From the NCBI GenBank assembly GCA_023136145.1, contig JAGLRU010000442.1, positions 1 through 10,713 on the forward strand: DNA of 10,713 bases, in the 5' to 3' direction. This document shows, piece by piece, positions 5,629 to 10,713 of the stretch (its first letter is position 1; each line of letters begins with the position of its first letter). The stretch is from Alphaproteobacteria bacterium. GTDB taxonomy: Bacteria; Pseudomonadota; Alphaproteobacteria; Micavibrionales; UBA2020. Made by a program: the position numbers and the translations under genes. The notes under the pieces were generated by a model. That model did no database searches. It saw only the letters and a program-made list of their open reading frames with translations, and was not told the origin of the DNA.

Positions 5629-6193
5629 CAGACTTCTCCTTCGCATCATTTTTGCGGCCAAGAACTTCACTGACGCGACATCCGCGACGGCTAGCCACCA
5701 TACGTGGACTTTCCATGCGTTCAAAGGCAACAATAGCAGCTTTTGCCATGTTATATGGATTGGACGACCCCAAAGATTTCGCAACAACATCCTGAAGACC
5801 TAGAACCTCGAACACTGCACGTAACGGACCACCCGCAATAATACCAGTACCAGCCGACGCAGCACGCATACGAACACGGCCTGCACCGAAATGCGCCTCA
5901 ACATCATGATGGAGCGTCCGACCTTCGCGAAGTGGAACGCGAATCAAATTGCGTTTTGCCTTACCTGTCGCCTTTTTGATGGCCTCCGGCACTTCACGCG
6001 CCTTACCAGAACCAAGACCAACGCGACCTCGCCCATCGCCAACAACAACCAAGGCGGCAAAGCCGAAACGACGACCACCCTTGACTACTTTCGCAACGCG
6101 ATTGACCGCAATGAGGCGTTCAACTAATTCACTACCCTCACCGTCCCGGCTCTTATCCTTGAAATCTCTTCCAGCTCTGTCTGGCTTCGCCAT
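5621..6193 (-). CDS. rpsE: 30S ribosomal protein S5
   Basis: S5 lies at the 30S mRNA entry channel and affects decoding fidelity and mRNA unwinding. The 190-residue protein has the double-stranded-RNA-binding-like N-terminal domain (LVERLIAVNRVAKVVKGGRR at 23-42, then FGFAALVVVGDGRGRVGLG), where loop mutations are known to affect spectinomycin sensitivity in other bacteria. The C-terminal domain carries ASAGTGIIAGGPLRAVFEVL (112-131) and GSSNPYNMAKAA (142-153). The last 15 or so residues are a charged tail. The ATG follows AAAGGA, which overlaps the rplR stop (12-nt gap). The gene ends inside the rpmD start. Confidence 0.98.
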   Translation of the reverse strand: MAKPDRAGRDFKDKSRDGEGSELVERLIAVNRVAKVVKGGRRFGFAALVVVGDGRGRVGLGSGKAREVPEAIKKATGKAKRNLIRVPLREGRTLHHDVEAHFGAGRVRMRAASAGTGIIAGGPLRAVFEVLGLQDVVAKSLGSSNPYNMAKAAIVAFERMESPRMVASRRGCRVSEVLGRKNDAKEKSDG

Positions 6194-6205
6194 TGTTTTT
6201 TTCCT

Positions 6206-6571
6206 TTAGAATGATAAACCGGCTTCACGCGCAGCTTCTGCCAAAGCTTTGACGCGTCCGTGATACATGTAAGAGCCGCGATCAAACGCTACCTTCTCGA
6301 CACCCGCTTTTTTAGCACGTTCCGCCACCAACTTGCCAACAGCCTGCGCCGCATCCTTGTTGGACGTGCTTTTCAACTTCTTTTTCAGTCCAGCATCCAC
6401 TGTGGAAGCAGCAACCAAAGTCATGCCGGTTTCATCGTTAATCACCTGCGCATAGATATGCAGTACGGAACGATGCACGGTCAGACGCGGACGGTTGTTC
6501 TTTTCAGACGCCTTCCTTAGAACCTTGCGAACCCGCCACTGGCGACGTTGTTTAGATTGTGTTTTGCTCAT
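6206..6571 (-). CDS. rplR: 50S ribosomal protein L18
   Basis: L18 binds 5S rRNA and helps anchor it, with L5, in the central protuberance of the 50S subunit. The 121-residue length is typical. A basic N-terminus (MSKTQSKQRRQWRVRKVLRK) leads to RPRLTVHRSVLHIYAQVIND at about 27-46. The C-terminal half has AAQAVGKLVAERAKKAGV, VAFDRGSYMYHGRVKALAEA and AREAGLSF. The ATG has GAGG close upstream. It is placed between rplF (11 nt) and rpsE (12 nt) as in the standard spc order. Confidence 0.97.
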   Translation of the reverse strand: MSKTQSKQRRQWRVRKVLRKASEKNNRPRLTVHRSVLHIYAQVINDETGMTLVAASTVDAGLKKKLKSTSNKDAAQAVGKLVAERAKKAGVEKVAFDRGSYMYHGRVKALAEAAREAGLSF

Positions 6572-6582
6572 ATCAGCCTCTG

Positions 6583-7116
6583 TTATTTCTTCTTGCCTTC
6601 TTTACGACGGACTCGCTGCCCTTCGTACCTGATGCCTTTTCCCTTGTAAGGTTCCGGCGGTTTTAACGAATAAATCTCCGCCGTAACCTGACCCACCTTC
6701 TGCTTATCGATGCCGGAGATTTCAATCTCTGTCTGCTTCGGCACCTTAATGTTTATTCCCTGAGGCGTTTTATAATTAACCTCGTGGCTAAAGCCGATCT
6801 GGAGAACCAAATCCTTTCCCTTAAGCGCAGCGCGGAAACCGACACCTTCGATCAACAGCTTTTTACTGTATCCCTCCGTCACACCTTTTATCATATTCTT
6901 GACGTTCGATGCTGTAGTACCCCACATATTCATAGCGAAGGACGCATTAGACAACGGCTTCAATATCACCGTACCATCATTGACCTTCGCGGAAATGTCT
7001 TTGACGAGGACGAGCGTCAATTCACCCATTTTTCCCTTAACGACTACCTTCCCATCGTTGACCTTAACATCAACGCCGGCAGGAATCGGGATCGGGTGCT
7101 TGGCAATTCTAGACAT
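6583..7116 (-). CDS. rplF: 50S ribosomal protein L6
   Basis: L6 binds 23S rRNA near the sarcin-ricin loop and the factor-binding site. The 177-residue length is typical, with two repeated L6 domains (about 1-82 and 83-177). Recognised blocks are MSRIAKHPIPIPAGV (1-15), GTTASNVKNMIKGVTEGY (66-83), LLIEGVGFRAALKG (87-100) and the C-terminal signature PEPYKGKGIRYEGQ (154-167), followed by the basic end RRKEGKKK. The ATG at 7116 gives the family N-terminus with nothing extra. It lies 18 nt after rpsH. Confidence 0.98.
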   Translation of the reverse strand: MSRIAKHPIPIPAGVDVKVNDGKVVVKGKMGELTLVLVKDISAKVNDGTVILKPLSNASFAMNMWGTTASNVKNMIKGVTEGYSKKLLIEGVGFRAALKGKDLVLQIGFSHEVNYKTPQGINIKVPKQTEIEISGIDKQKVGQVTAEIYSLKPPEPYKGKGIRYEGQRVRRKEGKKK

Positions 7117-7134
7117 AAGCTACCACCTTCTCGG

Positions 7135-7533
7135 TTAAAAGACCCGGCAAAGCAATTCACCACCCACGTTCGCTTCGCGTGCTTCCTTATCAGAGAGCAC
7201 CCCGCGCGGCGTGGACAGAATTGAAATGCCGAGACCGTTGTAAAAACTCGGGACTTCCGTGATTTTCGAATAAACGCGACGTCCCGGCTTAGAAATGCGG
7301 GCGATTTCGCGAATCACGGGCTGACCTTCCGAGTATTTCAACTCGACGCTCAGCTCAGACGCACCATTATCTTTTTCCATGACACTGTAATCGCGAATAA
7401 ACCCTTCGCGCTTCAAAACTTCCAACACGTTGATGCGGTGCTTTGAAGAAGGACTAGAAACAGCGGTTAATCTCGCCGTCTGTCCGTTCCGAATACGTGT
7501 CAACAAATCTCCAAGAGGATCGTTAATCAACAT
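7135..7533 (-). CDS. rpsH: 30S ribosomal protein S8
   Basis: S8 is a primary 16S rRNA-binding protein needed early in 30S assembly. In E. coli it also represses the spc operon by binding its mRNA at the rplX-rplE junction; I could not identify a matching site here. The 132-residue product starts MLINDPLGDLLTRIRNGQTA and ends with the conserved STPRGVLSDKEAREANVGGE (107-126) and LLCRVF. The length is typical. The ATG has AAAGGAG upstream with slightly long spacing. It lies 20 nt after rpsN and 18 nt before rplF. Confidence 0.98.
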   Translation of the reverse strand: MLINDPLGDLLTRIRNGQTARLTAVSSPSSKHRINVLEVLKREGFIRDYSVMEKDNGASELSVELKYSEGQPVIREIARISKPGRRVYSKITEVPSFYNGLGISILSTPRGVLSDKEAREANVGGELLCRVF

Positions 7534-7553
7534 TTAATATCACTCCTTTCCTC

Positions 7554-7859
7554 TCACCAGCTTGATTTCGTAACACCAGGGATCATTCCCTGAGAGGCCA
7601 GTTCCCGCAACATCAGCCGGGAAATGCCAAATTTCCTATAGTTGCCACGCGCACGACCAGTCAATTCGCACCGATGCCGTACCCGCGTCGGATGAGAATT
7701 GCGCGGCAACTTCGCCATCTTAAGTCGCGCCGCAAAACGTTCATCGAACGGACGGGACTCATCTTTTGCAATTTCTTTCAACTTCGCCCATTTAGGGGCA
7801 AATTTCTTCACCAGTCTTTTGCGGCGGTTGTTTTTCTCTATAGAACTCGTCTTAGCCAT
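7554..7859 (-). CDS. rpsN: 30S ribosomal protein S14, zinc-free long form
   Basis: S14 lies in the 30S head and joins late in assembly. The 101-residue protein is the long form: the C-terminal signature RHRCELTGRARGNYRKFGIS (61-80) keeps only one cysteine, and the CxxC pairs of the short zinc-binding S14 are absent. This form is usual in Proteobacteria and does not depend on zinc. The N-terminus (MAKTSSIEKNNRRKRLVKK) is the extended one typical of this class. The gene follows rplE by 13 nt with AAGGGA as ribosome binding site, and lies in the spc position used across Proteobacteria. Confidence 0.98.
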   Translation of the reverse strand: MAKTSSIEKNNRRKRLVKKFAPKWAKLKEIAKDESRPFDERFAARLKMAKLPRNSHPTRVRHRCELTGRARGNYRKFGISRLMLRELASQGMIPGVTKSSW

Positions 7860-7872
7860 TGTCTGTTATCCC

Positions 7873-8424
7873 TTAAACTTGATAATTTCTGAATGGCATT
7901 TTAAATGCCTTCAGCAAAGCTTTCGCCTGCTCATCATTTGCCGCAGTCGTGCAAATGATGATGTCCATTCCCCTAATCGAATCAACCTTGTCGTAGTTGA
8001 TTTCGGGAAAAATGATCTGTTCCTTGATGCCAAAGGCATAGTTACCATTGCCGTCAAAGCTTTTTTCGGAGACACCACGAAAATCTCGAATACGCGGCAT
8101 CGCAATCGTAATCAATCGATCCAAAAACTCGTACATACGTGCACCGCGTAAAGTCACCTTGCAACCGATTGGAACATTCTCGCGCAACTTGAAAGCAGCG
8201 ATAGACTTACGTGCCTTAGACACAACTGGCTTCTGACCAGAAATAACAGTCATATCTGCAACAGCCCCCTGAATCTTCTTGCTATCAGTGGCGTTTTCGC
8301 CAACACCCATATTAATGACTATCTTGTCGAGACATGGAATTTCCATGTCATTTTTGTAGTCAAACTGCTTCTTCATAGCAGGCTTGATTCTTTTCAGATA
8401 TTCTTTTTTGAGACGCGCTACCAT
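7873..8424 (-). CDS. rplE: 50S ribosomal protein L5
   Basis: L5 binds 5S rRNA and contacts P-site tRNA from the central protuberance. The 183-residue length is near the usual 179-185. Family blocks are IPCLDKIVINMGVGE (29-43), ISGQKPVVSKARKSIAAFKL (61-80), GCKVTLRGARMYEFLDRLI (87-105), PRIRDFRGVSEKSFDGNGNY (110-129) and FGIKEQIIFPEI (131-142), ending with MDIIICTTA (153-161). The ATG has AAGGGA upstream. The gap to rplX is only 9 nt. Confidence 0.98.
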   Translation of the reverse strand: MVARLKKEYLKRIKPAMKKQFDYKNDMEIPCLDKIVINMGVGENATDSKKIQGAVADMTVISGQKPVVSKARKSIAAFKLRENVPIGCKVTLRGARMYEFLDRLITIAMPRIRDFRGVSEKSFDGNGNYAFGIKEQIIFPEINYDKVDSIRGMDIIICTTAANDEQAKALLKAFKMPFRNYQV

Positions 8425-8433
8425 AACTTTCCC

Positions 8434-8748
8434 TTATTCAAGCTGTTCGCCGGAACGCTTCGCCACGCGCACCTTGCGATCGCCGACTATTTTGTATCCG
8501 ATGCGGGTCGGCTTGCCCGTTTTCGGATCAGCGAACGCAACGTTCGAGATGTGGATGGAGGCTTCGATCTTTTCTATACCACCAGGCCCCGACTGAGATG
8601 CCTTGCGATGCTTTGTCTGCACGTTAACACCCTGCACGATCACCCTAGACTCCGTCGGATTCACATGCTTCACTTCGCCACTCTTGCCTTTATCACGACC
8701 CAATAGAACGACGACCTTATCACCTTTTTTGATTCTAACCTTGTTCAT
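8434..8748 (-). CDS. rplX: 50S ribosomal protein L24
   Basis: L24 is an assembly initiator of the 50S subunit and sits at the exit tunnel. From ATG at 8748 the protein has 104 residues, with the KOW motif IKKGDKVVVLLGRDKGKSGE (6-25) and then NVQTKHRKASQSGPGGIEKI and GDRKVRVAKRSGE near the end. The start is ambiguous. An in-frame GTG one codon upstream (8751) would add a single Met. The ATG is preferred because AGAGG at 8756-8760 lies 7 nt from it but only 4 nt from the GTG. With ATG, the start overlaps the rplN stop by one base (TGATG), which favours translational coupling. Confidence 0.96.
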   Translation of the reverse strand: MNKVRIKKGDKVVVLLGRDKGKSGEVKHVNPTESRVIVQGVNVQTKHRKASQSGPGGIEKIEASIHISNVAFADPKTGKPTRIGYKIVGDRKVRVAKRSGEQLE

Positions 8749-9116
8749 CACAACACCTCTGGAGCAAGAGAGATGATTTTCATGAATTTCTTGAAGCGCA
8801 ACTCGCGCGTAACGGGGCCGAAAATACGAGTACCCACAGGCTCTCCCGTTGGATTGAGCAGCACAGCAGCATTACGATCAAAACGAATGCTAGTGCCATC
8901 ATCGCGCCGAAGCGGAGTGGCTGTACGCACAATCACTGCCTTGTGCACAGTACCCTTTTTCACGCGCCCACGCGGAATAGCCTCCTTCACGGAAACAACG
9001 ACCACATCACCAATACCTGCAGTTCTTCTGTGCGAACCACCAAGCACCTTGATGCACTGAACACGGCGCGCCCCGCTATTGTCGGCGACCTCCATGGTAG
9101 TTTGCATCTGTATCAT
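8748..9116 (-). CDS. rplN: 50S ribosomal protein L14
   Basis: L14 is a small-beta-barrel 50S protein at the subunit interface, forming bridges with 16S rRNA; in many bacteria it binds the silencing factor RsfS. The 122-residue length is exactly usual. Blocks are MIQMQTTMEVADNSGARRVQ (1-20), IGDVVVVSVKEAIPRGRVKK (35-54), GTVHKAVIVRT, and FDRNAAVLLNPTGEPVGTRI before FGPVTRELR. The ATG has AAAGG upstream. It follows rpsQ by 49 nt, the point where the S10 and spc operons are separated in E. coli. I see no clear promoter or terminator in that gap here. Confidence 0.98.
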   Translation of the reverse strand: MIQMQTTMEVADNSGARRVQCIKVLGGSHRRTAGIGDVVVVSVKEAIPRGRVKKGTVHKAVIVRTATPLRRDDGTSIRFDRNAAVLLNPTGEPVGTRIFGPVTRELRFKKFMKIISLAPEVL

Positions 9117-9128
9117 GTGTTTAACCTT

Positions 9129-9146
9129 TCTCTCAAATCTCTCAAA
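9129..9146. repeat. Two tandem 9-nt copies in the rpsQ-rplN spacer
   Basis: TTTGAGAGA occurs twice in a row on the minus strand (plus strand TCTCTCAAA at 9129-9137 and 9138-9146), just before the purine-rich ribosome binding site of rplN. It may simply be a purine-rich translation-initiation region; two copies are too few to call functional. Confidence 0.4.
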
Positions 9147-9165
9147 AAAACCTTATGTCTTTTAT

Positions 9166-9486
9166 TCAACGCCGTTTTTTCGCAACAACTCTCTTCACGG
9201 AAACTCTATCCTGTGCGCTTTCGTTAGACGTTTTCACCTGACTTTCTCTGGTAGTTTTACCACTGATGACCCGCCATCCCTTCAACTTCGATATCGGACG
9301 ACACTCCTCAATCACCACTTTGTCGCCAATTTTCCATGCGTTTTCCTCATCATGAGCCGCGTACTTCGAGGAACGGCGGACAATCTTGCCGTACATAGGA
9401 TCACGCACCCGACGCTCAACGATGACAGTCACCGTCTTGTCGCATTTATTACTTACAACTTTGCCTTCCAGCACACGACGAGGCAT
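9166..9486 (-). CDS. rpsQ: 30S ribosomal protein S17, C-terminally extended
   Basis: S17 is an OB-fold primary 16S rRNA-binding protein. Its core begins MPRRVLEGKVVSNKCDKTVT (1-20) and carries the signature GDKVVIEECRPISKLKGWRV (54-73). S17 is normally about 80-90 residues; this one has 106, with an extra basic tail after about residue 80 (ESQVKTSNESAQ, then VSVKRVVAKKRR). The ATG has AAGGAG upstream, overlapping the rpmC TAA stop (5-nt gap), which suggests tight coupling. In E. coli this is the last gene of the S10 operon. Confidence 0.96.
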   Translation of the reverse strand: MPRRVLEGKVVSNKCDKTVTVIVERRVRDPMYGKIVRRSSKYAAHDEENAWKIGDKVVIEECRPISKLKGWRVISGKTTRESQVKTSNESAQDRVSVKRVVAKKRR

Positions 9487-9491
9487 TCCAC

Positions 9492-9716
9492 TTACTCCTT
9501 GATTTTCTTTTTAGCGACCAGCTTATTACCGGATTTTATTTCATTTAGCAACGTTTTAACTTTAGCTATATCGCGGCGAACCTTACGTATGCGCGAGGTA
9601 TCCTCAATCTTTCCAGTCGATTTCTGAAACCGGAAATTGAATTGCTCTTTGCGCAAATCAAGAAGACCCTGCTCCAGTTCATCTACCGTTTTTGCTCTTA
9701 AATCTGCTGTTTTCAT
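9492..9716 (-). CDS. rpmC: 50S ribosomal protein L29
   Basis: L29 is a small two-helix protein next to L23 at the exit tunnel, near the docking site of trigger factor and SRP. The 74-residue product starts MKTADLRAKTVDELEQGLLD and carries the L29 signature FNFRFQKSTGKIEDTSRIRK and VRRDIAKVKTLL (about 27-58). The last 10 or so residues are basic (NKLVAKKKIKE), a slight extension. The ribosome binding site (AGGGGG) overlaps the rplP TAG stop, with a 12-nt gap between the genes. Confidence 0.97.
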   Translation of the reverse strand: MKTADLRAKTVDELEQGLLDLRKEQFNFRFQKSTGKIEDTSRIRKVRRDIAKVKTLLNEIKSGNKLVAKKKIKE

Positions 9717-9728
9717 TTTCCTTACCCC

Positions 9729-10136
9729 CTAATCGCGAAACACGAAACGTGCTTTAATCGGAAGCTTGGCAGAAGCTAGAGAAAAAGCCTCCTCTGCCAC
9801 TTCACGCGTTACGCCATCCAGTTCAAACATAATCTTGCCGGGTTTTACACGGCTGACATAAAATTCCGGCGATCCTTTTCCACTCCCCATCCGCACTTCA
9901 AGCGGCTTTTTAGAGACTGGCACGTCCGGGAAAATCCGAATCCAAAGACGACCCTGACGCTTTATACATCTACTGATCGCACGCCGCGCAGCTTCAATCT
10001 GACGCGCTGTAATGCGCTGTGGCGAAGTCGCTTTCAAACCGAAAGACCCATAAGACAGATAAGTGCCTGAAGAGGCCACTCCGTGGATGCGCCCCTTATG
10101 CGCCTTGCGAAACTTCATTTTCTTTGGTGACATCAT
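9729..10136 (-). CDS. rplP: 50S ribosomal protein L16
   Basis: L16 contacts 23S rRNA near the A-site tRNA elbow and peptidyl-transferase centre and is needed late in 50S maturation. The 135-residue length is typical (about 137). Blocks are MMSPKKMKFRKAHKGRIHG (1-19), SYGSFGLKATSPQRITARQI (28-47), EAARRAISRCIKRQGRLWIR (48-67), then IFPDVPVSKKPLEVRMGSGK and GSPEFYVSRVKPGKIMFEL. Two ATG codons stand in tandem. The first (10136) fits the family's MLSPK-type start and lies better spaced from AGAGGA. The gene follows rpsC by 25 nt. Confidence 0.98.
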   Translation of the reverse strand: MMSPKKMKFRKAHKGRIHGVASSGTYLSYGSFGLKATSPQRITARQIEAARRAISRCIKRQGRLWIRIFPDVPVSKKPLEVRMGSGKGSPEFYVSRVKPGKIMFELDGVTREVAEEAFSLASAKLPIKARFVFRD

Positions 10137-10161
10137 AGTCGTATTCCTCTTTTCTCTTCCC

Positions 10162-10713
10162 TCACCCGCGAGCCGTCTGCTGATCCGTCAGGCGTTTGTC
10201 GTGCGCCATCGGGTCATGCGCCAGAATCTCACCTTTGAAAATCCAAACCTTAACGCCGATAATACCGTAAGTAGTAGAAGCACGCGCGGTTGCGTAATCG
10301 ACATCCGCACGCAATGTGTGCAGCGGAACACGACCTTCGCGATACCACTCAGTACGCGCAATCTCGGAACCCGCCAAACGACCGGCACAGTTAACCCTAA
10401 TGCCACCAGCCCCCAAACGCAGCGCAGACTGAACGGCGCGCTTCATAGCACGACGAAAAGACACGCGACGCTCTAACTGCTGAGCGATACCATCGGCAAC
10501 CAATTGTGCATCCACCTCCGGCTTGCGAATTTCAACGATATTTAGAGTAATATCACCACTAACAAATTGGGATAAATCCTTGCGGAGCTTCTCAATATCA
10601 GAGCCTTTTTTGCCGATAATCACACCCGGACGCGCCGTATGGATCGTCACAGTAGCCTTATTAGCTGCACGCTCAATAACTACACGTGCAACACCCGCCT
10701 GCTTCAAGGTTTT
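10162..10713 (-). CDS. rpsC: 30S ribosomal protein S3 (5' end outside window)
   Basis: S3 forms part of the mRNA entry tunnel and 30S helicase activity with S4 and S5. The frame is open to the window edge, giving 183 visible residues. By comparison with E. coli S3, about 45 N-terminal residues are missing (the MGQKVHPxxxRLG region). Visible are the type-2 KH domain with IHTARPGVIIGKKGSDIEKL, including the GKKG loop, then KPEVDAQLVADGIAQQLERR, and the C-terminal S3 domain with AGRLAGSEIARTEWYREGRV and TTYGIIGVKVWIFKGEIL. The short end (AHDPMAHDKRLTDQQTARG) resembles the alphaproteobacterial form. An in-frame TTG at 10707 is not the real start. Confidence 0.97.
   Translation of the reverse strand, partial: KTLKQAGVARVVIERAANKATVTIHTARPGVIIGKKGSDIEKLRKDLSQFVSGDITLNIVEIRKPEVDAQLVADGIAQQLERRVSFRRAMKRAVQSALRLGAGGIRVNCAGRLAGSEIARTEWYREGRVPLHTLRADVDYATARASTTYGIIGVKVWIFKGEILAHDPMAHDKRLTDQQTARG

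Noticed and set aside
5629..5790. Upstream extension of the rpmD frame to 133 residues
   Set aside because: The added 54 residues lie inside the conserved C-terminal part of rpsE in another frame and are Trp-rich and unlike L30; the ATG at 5628 has its own AGGAG.
8425..8433. S8 repressor-binding hairpin at the rplX-rplE junction, as in E. coli
   Set aside because: The gap is only 9 nt and I could not fold a helix resembling the 16S S8 site by eye; a covariance search would be needed.
9117..9165. S10/spc operon boundary promoter or terminator between rpsQ and rplN
   Set aside because: The 49-nt gap has a T7 run but no stem before it and no convincing -35/-10 pair, so read-through is the simpler reading.
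9079..9627. 182-codon open frame on the plus strand opposite rplN, rpsQ and rpmC
   Set aside because: It spans three highly conserved genes on the other strand, and its translation is low-complexity (rich in S, T, L and F) without domain features. Treated as a shadow.
1..10713. A novel accessory, defence or mobile system
   Set aside because: Every substantial stretch is accounted for by conserved translation, secretion and polymerase genes; there are no integrases, transposases, direct-repeat arrays, tRNAs or unknown minus-strand genes.

Overview
The window is one long stretch of the core translation locus: the 3' part of the S10 operon, the whole spc operon and the alpha operon. All 20 protein genes lie on the minus strand, so they read from high to low coordinates: rpsC (cut by the window end), rplP, rpmC, rpsQ, rplN, rplX, rplE, rpsN, rpsH, rplF, rplR, rpsE, rpmD, rplO, secY, adk, rpsM, rpsK, rpoA, rplQ. 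Seventeen encode ribosomal proteins; the others encode the SecY translocon channel, adenylate kinase and the RNA polymerase alpha subunit.

The source is most likely an alphaproteobacterium, of lower GC than many in that class. The evidence is the gene order (secY-adk-rpsM-rpsK-rpoA-rplQ, with no rpsD between rpsK and rpoA and no rpmJ, infA or map after secY), the RpoA sequence starting MIQKNWQELIKP, the S3 C-terminus of the 'EILxHDPMAxDKR' kind, and the long zinc-free 101-residue S14. The genus cannot be told from the sequence. Adk has a four-cysteine zinc-type LID.

Layout: 10713-2753 is a tightly packed run of 16 genes. Gaps are mostly 5-50 nt, three junctions overlap (rplN/rplX 1 nt, rpsE/rpmD 8 nt, secY/adk 4 nt), and several Shine-Dalgarno sequences sit on the stop codon of the gene before. 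This implies a continuous transcript with translational coupling. The only sizeable non-coding stretch is 2538-2752, between adk and rpsM. It holds a near-consensus sigma-70 promoter (TTGACG, 16 nt, TATAAT), a perfect 22-nt palindrome at the predicted transcription start, and two weaker hairpins before an AGGAG ribosome binding site and a GTG start. It looks like the head of a separately controlled rpsM-rpsK-rpoA-rplQ unit. A 98-nt rpoA-rplQ spacer holds another hairpin.

The products act together: the r-proteins build the 30S and 50S subunits, RpoA nucleates RNA polymerase assembly, SecY docks to the ribosome exit for membrane insertion and secretion, and Adk balances adenylate nucleotides. 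I saw no mobile element, CRISPR array, tRNA, rRNA or unknown gene. The points worth a second look are regulatory (the rpsM leader), start-codon choices (rpoA TTG, rpsM GTG, rplX ATG) and small protein-level oddities (terminal extensions, extra cysteines).
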